Origin: Bordetella genomosp. 8
GTDB lineage: Bacteria; Pseudomonadota; Gammaproteobacteria; Burkholderiales; Burkholderiaceae_B
Direction of reading: 5' to 3'
DNA: 64,000 nucleotides
NCBI RefSeq assembly: GCF_002119685.1
Contig: NZ_CP021108.1
Location: 558,001 to 622,000, forward strand
Part shown: positions 17,790-31,917 of the stretch, piece after piece
Numbering within the stretch: the first letter of the stretch is position 1
How the letters are laid out: each line of letters opens with the position of its first letter
Made by a program: the position numbers and the translations under genes
Notes under the pieces: generated by a model
Database searches by the model: none
Told to the model about the DNA's origin: nothing
Seen by the model: only the letters and a program-made list of their open reading frames with translations

Positions 17790-18797
17790 TTACTTTGCCT
17801 TATACCGGTCCAGGATTGCCTTGCCATCCGCGCCGGTTTTGGCCTGCCATTCGGCCAGCGCGCCGGAAGCGGCTTTCCTGAGCGCCTCCTGCACCGGTGC
17901 GGGTACCCTGGAGTCTATGGTTACGCCGTTCTTGCGCATGTTGGCGCGGTTTTCCTCCAGGCGGCCTTCCATGCGCTTCCATTGCTCGGCTTCGGTCGCG
18001 GCCGCCGCCTCGTCCACTGCCTTGCGGTCCTTGGCGTCCAGCGCCCGATAAGCGTCCAGGTTCATGGTCGCGATCGACAGCGGCATGGCGTAGTTCACTT
18101 CCGTGAAATAGGTCAGGTACTGCCACAGCTTGCGGCCGGCGCCGCCGTCGCCGGAAGACAGCACGGCGTTTACCTCGCCGGACGCCAGGCGCGGCATGGC
18201 GTCGGCGAACGATATGTTGGACGCCTTGGCGCCGGCCCGCGTCATCGTGGCCTGCGAAACGTCGTCGTAGGTGCGGATGGAGAGCGCCTGCAGGTCCGCC
18301 ACCGTCTTGATCGGGCCCTTGGACCAGATGCCGGACGGCGGCCACGGGGTGGTGTAAAGCAGTTTCTGTCCGTGCGCGGCCAGGAATCGCTCATAGACGG
18401 GCCGCGCCGCGTTGCGCAAAGCGCGGGCCTTGCCCAGGGAGTCGGCCAGGAAGGGCAGCGACGAAACGCCGAAGATCGGATATTTATTGGCCAATCCACC
18501 GGCGAACGCGTCCGCCGCGTCGACCTTGCGCGCCTGGACGGCGTCGACCATGTCCGCGGATTTGTATCCCTTGGACGCATCGAAGCTCGTGTCGATGACG
18601 ATGTTCCCGTGGGACTTTTCCTTGACCTGCGCGGCGAAGGTCGACACGCCGAGTCCGGGCATGGAGCTGGCCGGATATTCCGTGGTCATTTGCAGCGTCG
18701 TGGCGGCCTGCGCCGACACCGTGGCCAGCAAGGCCGCGGCCAGCAGGCCGGCAAGGTGGGAAAAACGAACGGCGGAAGGCCGTGTAAGTGCGGGCAT
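17790..18797 (-). CDS. TRAP transporter substrate-binding protein, DctP family (orphan)
   Basis: 335 residues. A signal peptide ends near VSAQAATTLQM, and the mature chain has the DctP pattern: LGVSTFAAQVKEKSHGNIVID, the PIFGVSSLPFLADS segment, and LQALSIRTYDDVSQATMTRAGAKASNISFADAMPRLASGEVNAVLS around the carboxylate-binding arginine. It is a periplasmic receptor for an organic acid. No DctQ or DctM gene adjoins it, so it must use membrane subunits encoded elsewhere, or serve as a sensor. The gene converges with dcd (13-base gap). The 182 bases upstream (18798-18979) show nothing I can name. Confidence 0.88.
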   Translation of the reverse strand: MPALTRPSAVRFSHLAGLLAAALLATVSAQAATTLQMTTEYPASSMPGLGVSTFAAQVKEKSHGNIVIDTSFDASKGYKSADMVDAVQARKVDAADAFAGGLANKYPIFGVSSLPFLADSLGKARALRNAARPVYERFLAAHGQKLLYTTPWPPSGIWSKGPIKTVADLQALSIRTYDDVSQATMTRAGAKASNISFADAMPRLASGEVNAVLSSGDGGAGRKLWQYLTYFTEVNYAMPLSIATMNLDAYRALDAKDRKAVDEAAAATEAEQWKRMEGRLEENRANMRKNGVTIDSRVPAPVQEALRKAASGALAEWQAKTGADGKAILDRYKAK

Positions 18798-18979
18798 GTT
18801 GATTCCCTTGAAGTTGCAATGGAAGCCGCGTGCACAGAATTGTGGGTGCCGCGGCGCAGCCGTAGCCTGCCACGCCTTCGGCGTAAACGGACTTCGGCCT
18901 TACCCTAGGACGGGCCGGCAGCCGCAGCCTCAGGCCTGGCCCGAGCCTGGGTCGTAGCTGTAGGCCGTCCGGGGCGGCG

Positions 18980-19498
18980 TCAGGCGCCGCGCGCCTGTGG
19001 CGCCCGTTCGTAGTAGATGTCCCAGGTATCCTGGCTCGTTTCCACGAAGCCATGCCGCTGGTAGAAACGGTTCGATGCGCTGTCGCGCAATGCGCCGACC
19101 CGCACGGGCAGCCCGAGCGCATCGGCCCGTTCGAACACCCGCCGCAGTACCGTGGCGCCGATGCCCGCGCCCTGATGGCCCGGCACGATGTATAGATGAT
19201 CCAGCTTGAGCGCCCCGTCTTCGGGCCGCAGCGTATAGAAGCCTATCCGGTGGCCGTCCCGCAGGATGGTCACCGTGTCGTGCGGCGCGTACGTCGCCCG
19301 CAGGCGCTGCCGCGCGCGGTCCGGATCGAAGCGCCCCACGCGCTCCAGGCTCTCGCGCATGGCGGCGATCCTCAGGTCCGCGAGCGCGTCGAAGTCGGCC
19401 TCGTCGACGGCGGCGAAGGTCAGGCGATCGGATGGTGGGTTCACGACTCGGGGCTCCAGGGACCGGCCCGGCAGGGCTGGCCCGATAACGGTGCTCAA
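18980..19498 (-). CDS. GNAT-family N-acetyltransferase
   Basis: 172 residues. The GNAT core is visible: LRIAAMRESLERVG, the beta4-beta5 region LKLDHLYIVPGHQGAGIGATVLRRV with the acetyl-CoA pyrophosphate loop (Q/R-x-x-G-x-G/A form, here HQGAGIG), then LPVRVGALRDSASNRFYQRHGFVE, the typical C-terminal strand-helix with FYQRHGF. The first ~25 residues (before PPSDRLTFAAV) are poorly conserved in character, so the true start may be a later codon. The acceptor substrate cannot be inferred. It is transcribed leftward and divergently from the decarboxylase gene (122-base gap). Confidence 0.8.
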   Translation of the reverse strand: MSTVIGPALPGRSLEPRVVNPPSDRLTFAAVDEADFDALADLRIAAMRESLERVGRFDPDRARQRLRATYAPHDTVTILRDGHRIGFYTLRPEDGALKLDHLYIVPGHQGAGIGATVLRRVFERADALGLPVRVGALRDSASNRFYQRHGFVETSQDTWDIYYERAPQARGA

Positions 19499-19620
19499 CT
19501 TTAACCCCCACGACCGGCGCGGGTACGCCGGATGCTCACCCGCGCGGCCGCAACGCCCCTGTCGCCTGTCCGCAGTACACTCGCGTCGGCTTTGGCCCTA
19601 CCCCGCAGGAGTCCCCCCGC

Positions 19621-21891
19621 ATGAAATTCCGCTTTCCCATTGTCATCATCGACGAAGACTACCGTTCCGAGAACGCCTCGGGGCTGGGCATACGCGCGCT
19701 CGCGGCGGCGATCGAGGCTGAGGGCGTTGAGGTGCTCGGCGTCACCAGCTATGGCGACCTGAGTTCCTTCGCGCAGCAGCAAAGCCGGGCCAGCGCCTTC
19801 ATCCTGTCGATCGACGACGAGGAATTCGACGTCGATTCGCCCGAAGACGTGGCCAGCGCCATCAAGAACCTGCGGACGTTCATCGGCGAACTGCGCTTTC
19901 GCAATGCGGACATCCCGATCTACCTGTACGGCGAAACCCGCACCTCGCAGCACATCCCCAACGACATCCTGCGCGAGCTGCACGGCTTCATCCACATGTT
20001 CGAGGACACGCCGGAGTTCGTGGCCCGCCACATCATTCGCGAAGCCCGCGCCTACGTGGACAGCCTGCCGCCGCCGTTCTTCCGCGAACTGGTCAAGTAC
20101 GCCCAGGACGGTTCGTATTCGTGGCACTGCCCCGGCCACTCCGGCGGCGTGGCATTCCTGAAGAGTCCGGTAGGCCAGATGTTCCACCAGTTCTTCGGCG
20201 AAAACATGCTGCGCGCCGACGTCTGCAACGCCGTCGACGAGCTGGGCCAGCTGCTGGACCACACCGGCCCCGTCGCCGAGTCGGAACTGAACGCCGCCCG
20301 CATCTTCCACGCCGACCACTGCTACTTCGTCACCAACGGCACGTCGACTTCCAACAAGGTCGTGTGGCACGCCAACGTCGCCGCCGGCGACGTCGTGGTG
20401 GTCGACCGCAACTGCCACAAGTCCATCCTGCACGCCATCACGATGACCGGCGCGATCCCCGTATTCCTGCGGCCGACGCGCAACCACCTGGGCATCATCG
20501 GGCCGATACCCATCGAGGAATTCGAACCCGAGAACATCATGAAGAAGATCGAGGCCAATCCTTTCGCCCGCGAAGCGAAGGACAAAAAGCCCCGCATCCT
20601 GACGCTGACCCAGAGCACCTACGACGGCGTGATCTACAACGTCGAAATGATCAAGGAAAAGCTGGGCGACTACGTCGATACGCTGCACTTCGACGAGGCC
20701 TGGCTGCCGCACGCGGCTTTCCACGAGTTCTACCAGGACATGCATGCGATCGGGCAAGGGCGCCCGCGCAGCGAATCCGCGATGGTGTTCGCCACGCACT
20801 CCACGCACAAGCTGCTGGCCGGCATTTCGCAGGCCTCGCAGATCATCGTGCAGGAATCGAAGACCCGCAAGCTGGATCGCAATATCTTCAACGAAGCTTA
20901 TCTGATGCACACGTCCACGTCGCCGCAGTACGCGATCATCGCGTCCTGCGACGTGGCCGCGGCGATGATGGAGCCGCCCGGCGGCACCGCGCTGGTCGAG
21001 GAAAGCATCCGCGAGGCCATGGATTTCCGCCGCGCCATGCGCAAGGTGGAATCCGAGTTCGGCCGCAACGACTGGTGGTTCAAGGTGTGGGGTCCCAACC
21101 GCCTGGTGGCCGACGGCATCGGCAACCGCGATGAATGGCTGCTGGAATCCGGCGACCACTGGCATGGCTTCGGCGATATCGCCGACGGCTTCAACATGCT
21201 GGATCCCATCAAGGCCACCATCATCACCCCGGGCCTGGATATTTCGGGCAGCTTCGGCGAAACCGGCATCCCGGCCGCGCTGGTCTCCAAGTACCTGACC
21301 GAGCACGGCGTGGTCGTGGAAAAGACCGGCCTGTATTCCTTCTTCATCCTGTTCACCATCGGCATCACCAAGGGCCGCTGGAACACGCTGCTGACGGCGC
21401 TGCAGCAGTTCAAGGACGACTACGACCGCAACCAGCCGATGTGGCGCATCCTGCCGGAGTTCTGCCGCGACCATCGGCAGTACGAACGCATCGGCCTGCG
21501 CGACCTCTGCCAGCAGATCCACCACGCCTATCGCGAAAGCGACGTCGCGCGCCTGACCACCGAGATGTACCTGAGCGACATGGTGCCGGCCCTCAAGCCC
21601 TCCGACGCCTTTGCCCGCATGGCGCATCGCCAGGTGGAGCGTGTCGCCATCGAGGATCTCGAAGGCCGCGTCACCGGCGTGCTGTTGACGCCTTACCCGC
21701 CGGGCATCCCGCTGCTGATTCCGGGCGAGCGCTTCAACCGGACCATCGTGCAGTACCTTCAGTTCGCGCGCAAATTCAACGAACGCTTCCCCGGCTTTGA
21801 AACCGATATCCACGGCCTGGCCGAGGACGTCGATGACAATGGCCAGGTACGCTACTACGTCGACTGCCTGAAGGAAGGCCAGGACCAGTAA
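19621..21891 (+). CDS. Arginine/lysine/ornithine decarboxylase (fold type I PLP, AdiA/LdcC-like)
   Basis: 756 residues, the length of biodegradative basic amino acid decarboxylases. An N-terminal response-regulator-like wing domain (about 1-130) is followed by the PLP domain with YSWHCPGHSGGVAF, TNGTSTSNK, DRNCHKSI, HFDEAW, and FATHSTHKLLAG with the PLP lysine in the STHK motif. The C-terminal domain follows (PYPPGIPLLIPGE). HST-HKLL together with the GETRTSQHIP stretch resembles arginine decarboxylase AdiA most, but lysine or ornithine specificity cannot be excluded without an alignment. It makes polyamine or serves acid tolerance. No antiporter gene adjoins it. Confidence 0.92.
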   Translation: MKFRFPIVIIDEDYRSENASGLGIRALAAAIEAEGVEVLGVTSYGDLSSFAQQQSRASAFILSIDDEEFDVDSPEDVASAIKNLRTFIGELRFRNADIPIYLYGETRTSQHIPNDILRELHGFIHMFEDTPEFVARHIIREARAYVDSLPPPFFRELVKYAQDGSYSWHCPGHSGGVAFLKSPVGQMFHQFFGENMLRADVCNAVDELGQLLDHTGPVAESELNAARIFHADHCYFVTNGTSTSNKVVWHANVAAGDVVVVDRNCHKSILHAITMTGAIPVFLRPTRNHLGIIGPIPIEEFEPENIMKKIEANPFAREAKDKKPRILTLTQSTYDGVIYNVEMIKEKLGDYVDTLHFDEAWLPHAAFHEFYQDMHAIGQGRPRSESAMVFATHSTHKLLAGISQASQIIVQESKTRKLDRNIFNEAYLMHTSTSPQYAIIASCDVAAAMMEPPGGTALVEESIREAMDFRRAMRKVESEFGRNDWWFKVWGPNRLVADGIGNRDEWLLESGDHWHGFGDIADGFNMLDPIKATIITPGLDISGSFGETGIPAALVSKYLTEHGVVVEKTGLYSFFILFTIGITKGRWNTLLTALQQFKDDYDRNQPMWRILPEFCRDHRQYERIGLRDLCQQIHHAYRESDVARLTTEMYLSDMVPALKPSDAFARMAHRQVERVAIEDLEGRVTGVLLTPYPPGIPLLIPGERFNRTIVQYLQFARKFNERFPGFETDIHGLAEDVDDNGQVRYYVDCLKEGQDQ

Positions 21892-21901
21892 GGCGCGCGG
21901 C

Positions 21902-23098
21902 ATGTTCGACGTCGCCATCATCGGCGCCGGCGCGGCGGGCATGATGTGCGCCGCCGTGGCCGGCCAGCGCGGCCTGCGGGTCGTGCTGATCGACCACGCC
22001 GACCGGCTGGCGGAGAAAATCCGCATTTCCGGCGGCGGCCGCTGCAACTTCACCAACACCGGCACCGGGCCGGCGAATTTCCTGTCGGAGAACCCGCATT
22101 TCTGCCGTTCGGCGCTGGCCGGCTACGGACCGCGGGATTTCCTGGACCTGCTGCGCCGCCACCGCGTGTCCTGGCACGAGAAGCACCGCGGCCAGCTGTT
22201 TTGCGACGATTCCAGCGAGTCCATCATCGACGTGCTGCGCGCCGAGTGCGACGCCGGCCAGGTGCAGTGGCGCATGCCGTGCACGGTGGCGGAGATCGCC
22301 CGCGCGGCGGATGCCGGCTTCGAATTGCGCACCGCCGGCCACGGCCTGCTGCGCGCCGCCAGGGTGGTCCTGGCCACCGGCGGCATGGCGATCCCGCAGC
22401 TCGGCGCCACCGATTACGCCTTGAAGGTGGCGCGGCAGTTCGGCCTGAAGGTCGTCGAGCCGCGCCCCGCGCTGGTGCCGCTGACCTTCGACGCCGCGCT
22501 ATGGTCGCCTTTCGCCGCCTTGTCCGGCGTCGCCCTGGAAGCCGACGTGCGCAGCGGGCAGGGCGAATTCCTTGAAGACATCCTGTTCACCCACCGTGGC
22601 CTGTCGGGTCCGGGCATCCTGCAGATCTCCAGCTACTGGAACCCCGGGGAAGCCATCACATTGGATCTGGCCAGCGGCCGCGACCTGGCGCGCGAACTGA
22701 TCGAAGCCAAGTCCGGCGGGCGCCAGCAGCTCGGCACGGCGCTGTCGGCATTGTGGCCGCGCAGGCTGGCCGAGCAGTGGCTGCATGGGGTCGTGGACGC
22801 GCGTGGCCAGCCGCTGGCCGGCGCCCGGCTGGCGGATATTCCGGACAAGGCGCTGCGCGAACTGGCGCGGAACATCCATGCCTGGACCCTGGTGCCCACC
22901 GGCACCGCCGGTTATAAAAAGGCGGAAGTCATGCGCGGGGGCGTGGATACGCGCGGGCTGGACCAGAAGAGCATGCAGGCCCGCGCCGTGCCGGGGCTCT
23001 ATTTCATCGGTGAGGCGGTGGATGTCACCGGCTGGCTGGGCGGCTACAACTTCCAGTGGGCCTGGGCCTCCGGCGTTGCCTGCGGCAGGGCGCTCTGA
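21902..23098 (+). CDS. HI0933/YhiN-family NAD(P)/FAD-dependent flavoprotein
   Basis: 398 residues. An N-terminal dinucleotide-binding motif GAGAAGMMCA (about 8-17) is followed by the HI0933 signature EKIRISGGGRCNFTNTG, then VVLATGGMAIPQLGATDYAL, FTHRGLSGPGILQIS, and a C-terminal FAD motif FIGEAVDVTGWLGGYNFQWAWASG. Family members (YhiN, HI0933) are flavoproteins of unknown reaction. It starts 10 bases after the decarboxylase stop and so may be co-transcribed. A second, more distant member of the family is encoded at 61741-62973. Confidence 0.9.
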   Translation: MFDVAIIGAGAAGMMCAAVAGQRGLRVVLIDHADRLAEKIRISGGGRCNFTNTGTGPANFLSENPHFCRSALAGYGPRDFLDLLRRHRVSWHEKHRGQLFCDDSSESIIDVLRAECDAGQVQWRMPCTVAEIARAADAGFELRTAGHGLLRAARVVLATGGMAIPQLGATDYALKVARQFGLKVVEPRPALVPLTFDAALWSPFAALSGVALEADVRSGQGEFLEDILFTHRGLSGPGILQISSYWNPGEAITLDLASGRDLARELIEAKSGGRQQLGTALSALWPRRLAEQWLHGVVDARGQPLAGARLADIPDKALRELARNIHAWTLVPTGTAGYKKAEVMRGGVDTRGLDQKSMQARAVPGLYFIGEAVDVTGWLGGYNFQWAWASGVACGRAL

Positions 23099-23191
23099 CG
23101 CGCCGGCAGCGGCGCGATTTTTGCTCTCTTGCGCATCACGCGTGCGCCGTGCGGGTGAAAAGGACGCGCACCGACCGAAAAGGGACGCAAC

Positions 23192-24082
23192 ATGAATACG
23201 CACATACGTTCGCTGGCCGATGCCGGCGCCGGCAAGGCCTTGATGGTTGTCGTCCCCTTGCTTGCCGCGCTGGGCGCCTGGGGGATATGGCTGGCGCTGG
23301 AAGATAGCCATCCCCAGATCGCCGACGCCTGGCTGGGCGGCCTGATCGCCGCCGGCGCCACGGCCGCCGGCACGCTGCCGGTGATGTTCTCCCAGCGGCT
23401 GTCCGAACGGGTGCAGGACACGATGTTCGGTTTCGGCGCCGGCGTGATGCTGGCGGCAAGCGCATTTTCCCTTGTGGCGCCGGGCATCGAGGCCGCGCGC
23501 GAGCTCGGCGCCGGCCCGTGGGGCGCCGGCATGACCGTGGGCGCGGCCATCCTGCTGGGCGGGGCAGCCTTGCTTTGGCTGGAGCGCTGCGTACCGCATG
23601 AGCATTTCATCAAGGGCAAGGAAGGACATGACGCACGGATGCTCAAGCGCACCTGGCTGTTCATCTTCGCCGTCATGCTGCACAACCTGCCGGAAGGCCT
23701 GGCGATAGGCGTGGGATTCGGCGGGACCGATCCCATGCGCGCCGGCGCGCTGGCCACGGGCATCGCCATCCAGGACGTGCCGGAAGGCCTGGTCGTCGCC
23801 GTTGCCCTGCTGGCGGCGGGCTACGGGCGCACGTTTGCCGTGGTCCTGGGCATGGTGTCGGGCCTGATAGAACCGATAGGCGCGTTGGCCGGCGCCGCCG
23901 TGATGGCGTGGTCGACCGTGCTGCTGCCCTGGGGCCTGGGCTTCGCCGCCGGCGCGATGCTCTTCGTCATCAGCCACGAGATCATCCCCGAATCGCACCG
24001 CAAGGGGCACGAGGTCTTCGCCACCGGCGGGCTGATGCTGGGCTTCGTGCTGATGATGCTGCTGGACACCGCCCTGGCCTGA
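23192..24082 (+). CDS. ZIP-family metal transporter
   Basis: 296 residues with about eight membrane segments. The two metal-binding signatures are HNLPEG (164-169) in one helix and QDVPEG (194-199) in the next. Between helices lies a cytoplasmic loop with His-rich residues (VPHEHFIKGKEGHD, about 134-147). ZIP proteins such as ZupT import Zn2+ and other divalent metals across the inner membrane. The layout TLPVMFSQRLSERVQD near residue 61 places it in the gufA/ZupT-like bacterial branch. RBS GGGA lies about 7 bases before ATG 23192. It precedes the glycine riboswitch but is not expected to be controlled by it. Confidence 0.9.
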   Translation: MNTHIRSLADAGAGKALMVVVPLLAALGAWGIWLALEDSHPQIADAWLGGLIAAGATAAGTLPVMFSQRLSERVQDTMFGFGAGVMLAASAFSLVAPGIEAARELGAGPWGAGMTVGAAILLGGAALLWLERCVPHEHFIKGKEGHDARMLKRTWLFIFAVMLHNLPEGLAIGVGFGGTDPMRAGALATGIAIQDVPEGLVVAVALLAAGYGRTFAVVLGMVSGLIEPIGALAGAAVMAWSTVLLPWGLGFAAGAMLFVISHEIIPESHRKGHEVFATGGLMLGFVLMMLLDTALA

Positions 24083-24113
24083 GTTGTATCCTTCGCCACG
24101 CTGTCACGCATCG

Positions 24114-24349
24114 TGCGGGAGAGAGCGGCACGCCCCGGCGCGCCGCCGCCGAAGGCGCAATTCGCCCGGAATCGCTCAGGCAACCCATACCGCAGCATGC
24201 CTTGCCCAGGCCGCGCCGCATCGGCGCCCCGGGTGAACACAGCGCTCTGGAGAGATCCGGCCACCCGTCGAGCGGTGCGCCCGGACGCCGAAGGTGCAAA
24301 CCCGCCATTTTCCATATGCGCGGGGCAACTCTCAGGCAAAAGGACAGAG
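24114..24349 (+). promoter_or_regulatory. Tandem glycine riboswitch controlling gcvT-gcvH-gcvP
   Basis: Two glycine aptamers in tandem. Aptamer 1 spans about 24114-24194 (P1 TGCGG/CCGCA) with GGGAGAGAGCGG, GCCGAAGGCGCAA and CGCTCAGGCAA. Aptamer 2 spans about 24245-24349 (P1 CTCTG/CAGAG) with GGAGAGATCC, GCCGAAGGTGCAAA and CTCTCAGGCAAAAGG. These are the conserved cores of the gcvT motif. Downstream, GGACAG at 24342-24347 is complementary to CTGTCC at 24381-24386, which directly precedes the gcvT Shine-Dalgarno GGAG (24387-24390). That pairing is a candidate expression platform acting on translation initiation (inference). Confidence 0.95.
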
Positions 24350-24398
24350 GGGCGGAAGCGTTTCAACCCGCCCACCGCTGCTGTCCGGAGCCTTTTCC

Positions 24399-25502
24399 AT
24401 GTCGCATTCCCTGAAGAACACCCCCTTGGCGCAAGCCCATATCGATGCCGGCGCGCGCATGGTCGACTTCGGCGGGTGGAATATGCCGCTGGCTTATGGC
24501 TCGCAGCTGGAAGAGCACCACGCGGTCCGCCAGGACGCCGGCATGTTCGACGTTTCGCACATGCTCAACGTCGACGTCACGGGCGCCGACGCCATGGCCT
24601 TCCTGCGCCGCCTGATCGCCAACGACGTCGCCAGGCTGACGGCCACGCCCGGCAAGGCGCTGTACAGCTGCATGCTGAATCCGGAAGGCGGCGTCATCGA
24701 CGACCTGATCGTGTATTTCTTCGCCGCCGACCGCTGGCGCGTCGTGGTCAATGCCGGCACCGCCGACAAGGACGTCGCCTGGATGCAACGCATCGCGATC
24801 GCCTCCCGCCTCGCCGTCTCGATCGCGCCGCGCCGGGATCTGTCCATGGTCGCCGTGCAGGGGCCGAATGCGCGCGCCAAGGTCTGGGCCGCGCGCCCGG
24901 CCTGGAAGGCCGATACGGAAGGGCTGACGCCTTTCACGGCCGCGCAATTCGGTACGGACACCCTGGTGGCGCGCACCGGTTATACCGGCGAGGACGGCTT
25001 CGAAATCGTGCTGCCCGCCACGGAAGTCGCTGCCTTGTGGCAGGACCTCGCGGCGCAGGGCGTGCGTCCCTGCGGCCTGGGCGCGCGCGACACGCTGCGG
25101 CTGGAGGCCGGCATGAACCTGTACGGCCAGGACATGGACGAAATGATCCAGCCCGCTCAGGCCGGGCTGACCTGGACCGTGTCCCTGAAGGATCCCGCCC
25201 GCGCCTTCATCGGCCGCGCGGCCATCGAGCAGTTCGGCACGCCGGCGGCCTTCCTGGGCCTGAAGCTGAACGAGCGCGGCGTCATGCGCGCCCACATGGC
25301 GGTGCGCACGGCCCACGGCGCCGGCGAAATCACCAGCGGCACGATGTCGCCCACGCTGGGCGTGTCGATCGCTTTCGCGCGCATGCCGCTGGACGTCAAG
25401 CCGGGCGATGCGGTCGAAGTGGACATCCGGGGCAAATGGGTGCCGGCCACCGTGTGCAAATTGCCATTCGTCCGCAACGGCAAAGCCGTCGAACAACCGT
25501 AA
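24399..25502 (+). CDS. gcvT: Glycine cleavage system aminomethyltransferase (T protein)
   Basis: 367 residues from ATG 24399 (GGAG 8 bases upstream). T-protein signatures: [55 protein letters not shown], and [24 protein letters not shown] with the tetrahydrofolate-site aspartate region. It moves the methylene group from the aminomethyl-lipoyl H protein to tetrahydrofolate and releases ammonia. It is the first gene of gcvT-gcvH-gcvP and is preceded by the tandem glycine riboswitch, so expression should rise when glycine is in excess. Upstream in-frame codons lie within the riboswitch and are not the start. Confidence 0.97.
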   Translation: MSHSLKNTPLAQAHIDAGARMVDFGGWNMPLAYGSQLEEHHAVRQDAGMFDVSHMLNVDVTGADAMAFLRRLIANDVARLTATPGKALYSCMLNPEGGVIDDLIVYFFAADRWRVVVNAGTADKDVAWMQRIAIASRLAVSIAPRRDLSMVAVQGPNARAKVWAARPAWKADTEGLTPFTAAQFGTDTLVARTGYTGEDGFEIVLPATEVAALWQDLAAQGVRPCGLGARDTLRLEAGMNLYGQDMDEMIQPAQAGLTWTVSLKDPARAFIGRAAIEQFGTPAAFLGLKLNERGVMRAHMAVRTAHGAGEITSGTMSPTLGVSIAFARMPLDVKPGDAVEVDIRGKWVPATVCKLPFVRNGKAVEQP

Positions 25503-25601
25503 ACTGGCGATGCCCATGCCGGCGCGTGCCGCATGGGCGGGGCGCGCATTACTTCTCCATCCATCCTCCATACGGTTTTTGAATTCTTAGGAGCTGCTTC
25601 C

Positions 25602-25970
25602 ATGAGCCTGCCCACCGATCGCAAATACACCGAATCGCATGAATGGGTGAAAGCCGAAGGCGACGTGTTCGTCGTCGGCATCACCGACCAGGCCCAGGAA
25701 CAACTGGGCGATCTCGTTTTCGTCGGCGACGTCAAGGTTGGCGCCAAGCTGGCCGCCGGCGATACGGCCGGCGTGGTGGAGTCGGTCAAGGCCGCGTCGG
25801 ACATCTATGCGCCGGTCGCGGGCGAAATCGTCGCCTTCAACGACGCGCTGGAAGCCGATCCCGCGCAGATCAACGGCGGCGCCTATACCGCCTGGATTTT
25901 CAAGATCAAGCCGGACAATCCCGCCGATCTGGACAAGCTGCTGGACGCTTCCGGCTACGAAGCCCTGTAA
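25602..25970 (+). CDS. gcvH: Glycine cleavage system H protein
   Basis: 122 residues from ATG 25602, with TTAGGAG upstream. A single lipoyl-carrier fold: YTESHEWVKAEGD, GITDQAQEQLGDLVFV, and VESVKAASDIYAPVAGE with the lipoylated lysine K63. H protein shuttles the aminomethyl group between P and T proteins and can also supply lipoyl groups. It lies 99 bases after gcvT and 21 bases before gcvP, in one transcript. Length and motifs are as in the family. Confidence 0.97.
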   Translation: MSLPTDRKYTESHEWVKAEGDVFVVGITDQAQEQLGDLVFVGDVKVGAKLAAGDTAGVVESVKAASDIYAPVAGEIVAFNDALEADPAQINGGAYTAWIFKIKPDNPADLDKLLDASGYEAL

Positions 25971-25991
25971 GGCCACTTTTCAAGAGAAACC

Positions 25992-28861
<2,870 letters not shown>

Positions 28862-28865
<4 letters not shown>

Positions 28866-28889
28866 TGCGCCTGATGCGCCTGATGCGCC
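28862..28889. repeat. Nine-base tandem repeat containing the gcvP stop codon
   Basis: CTGATGCGC is repeated three times head to tail starting at the gcvP stop. The unit length is a multiple of three, so TGA recurs in frame three times at nine-base steps (28863, 28872, 28881). It looks like slippage-derived sequence and lies before the gcvP terminator. Confidence 0.9.
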
Positions 28890-28912
28890 TTGTCACCTGG
28901 CGCGTCTGATGT

Positions 28913-28944
28913 AAAAAAGCCCGGCGCTCGCGCGCCGGGCTTTT

Positions 28945-28946
<2 letters not shown>
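28913..28946. terminator. Bidirectional Rho-independent terminator between gcvP and mmsA
   Basis: A perfect 9-bp GC stem (GCCCGGCGC / GCGCCGGGC) with loop TCGC, flanked by A6 on the left and T6 on the right. It can therefore stop transcription in both directions. The T-tract overlaps the first bases of the mmsA stop codon (28945-28947), so mmsA translation ends inside the terminator. Confidence 0.93.
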
Positions 28947-30438
<1,492 letters not shown>

Positions 30439-30440
30439 GG

Positions 30441-31766
30441 TCAGGCAATTTCCTTCAATACCGAGCCTATGGTCTGGAAGATTTGCTCGATCTGTTTTTC
30501 GTCGATGATCAGGGGCGGCGAGACCGCCAGGGTGTCGCCGGTATAGCGCACCATCAGGCCGGTGTCGAAGCAGCGCTGGAAGGCCTCGGCCGCGCGGGCG
30601 CCGGGCGCGCCGGCGCGCGGCGAAAGTTCGACGCCCGCCACCAGGCCGATGTTGCGCACGTCGATGACGTGCTGCGTGCCCTTCAATCCGTGCGCGGCCT
30701 TTTCGAAGGCGGGCGCCAATTCGCGGGCGCGGGCGAACAGATTGTCGCGGCGGTAGATGTCCAGGGTGGCCAGCACCGCGGCGCAGGCCATCGGATGCGC
30801 CGAGTAGGTGTAGCCGTGGAAGAACTCGATGCCGGCGGGTCCGCTTTCGACGATGGCGTCATGCACGTCGCGCCGGACCGCCACCGCGCCGCAGGGCACC
30901 GCGGCGTTGCTGATGCCCTTGGCCATGGTGATCAGGTCGGGGGTGACGCCGAAGAACTCGCTGGCGGTGGCGGCGCCCACGCGGCCGTAGCCGGTGATGA
31001 CTTCGTCGAAAATCAGCAGGATGCCGTGTTTGCTGGTGATCTCCCGCAGCTTTTCCAGATAGCCCTTGGGCGGCACCAGCACGCCGGTGGATCCGGCCAT
31101 CGGTTCGACGATGACGGCGGCGACGGTCGACGGATCATGCAGCGCCAGGATGCGTTCCAGCTCCTCGGCCAGATGCGCGCCCCAGTTGGGCTGGCCCTTG
31201 GAAAACGCGTTCTGCTCCAGGTTGTGCGTATGGGGCAGATGATCGATCGCGGGGAGCAGGGCGCCCGAGAAGATCTTGCGATTGGGAGAAATGCCGCCCA
31301 CGGAAATCCCGCCGAAGCCCACGCCGTGATAGCCGCGCTCGCGGCCGATCAGGCGGGTGCGCTGGCCTTCGCCACGGGCGCGGTGGTAGGCCAGGGCGAT
31401 CTTCAGCGCGGTGTCGACCGATTCCGAGCCGGAATTGGTGAAGAAGATACGGTCCAGGCCCTGCGGCATCAGCTCCGCCACGGCGGTGGCGGCCTGGAAG
31501 GCCAGGGGATGGCCCAGCTGGAAGCCGGGCGCGTAATCCATGATGCCCGCCTGGCGCGAGATCGCCTCGGTGATCTCTTCGCGGCAGTGGCCGGCGTTCA
31601 CGCACCACAGTCCCGACGTGCCATCCAGGATCTGACGGCCGTCCAGCGAGGTGTAGTACATGCCCTTGGCCGATGCCAGCATGCGCGGATGGGCCTTGAA
31701 CTGCCGATTGGCAGTGAAGGGCATCCAAAGATGGGACATATCGGTGGGCGTATGCGGCGCGTTCAT
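30441..31766 (-). CDS. Omega-amino acid:pyruvate aminotransferase (beta-alanine transaminase, class III)
   Basis: 441 residues. Class III PLP aminotransferase: [60 protein letters not shown], and [17 protein letters not shown] with PLP lysine K283. The sequence type ([17 protein letters not shown] at the start, [22 protein letters not shown] end) matches beta-alanine:pyruvate aminotransferase (OapT/BauA). It transfers the amino group of beta-alanine to pyruvate, giving malonate semialdehyde and L-alanine. The product goes to MmsA encoded 2 bases downstream. The gene is divergent from a MocR regulator with paired direct repeats between them. Confidence 0.93.
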   Translation of the reverse strand: MNAPHTPTDMSHLWMPFTANRQFKAHPRMLASAKGMYYTSLDGRQILDGTSGLWCVNAGHCREEITEAISRQAGIMDYAPGFQLGHPLAFQAATAVAELMPQGLDRIFFTNSGSESVDTALKIALAYHRARGEGQRTRLIGRERGYHGVGFGGISVGGISPNRKIFSGALLPAIDHLPHTHNLEQNAFSKGQPNWGAHLAEELERILALHDPSTVAAVIVEPMAGSTGVLVPPKGYLEKLREITSKHGILLIFDEVITGYGRVGAATASEFFGVTPDLITMAKGISNAAVPCGAVAVRRDVHDAIVESGPAGIEFFHGYTYSAHPMACAAVLATLDIYRRDNLFARARELAPAFEKAAHGLKGTQHVIDVRNIGLVAGVELSPRAGAPGARAAEAFQRCFDTGLMVRYTGDTLAVSPPLIIDEKQIEQIFQTIGSVLKEIA

Positions 31767-31917
31767 GTGGGCTCCGGATTTGGATAGGTCGACGCCGGGT
31801 GGATGGCACGGGCCCTGGCATGGCCAAGGGCCGGCAATCCGGCGTCGTGGGAATCAGCTGGCATTCTCGGCTTGCCGATCCGCCCTGCAAATACACAATC
31901 CGTGTAAAAATGACCAG

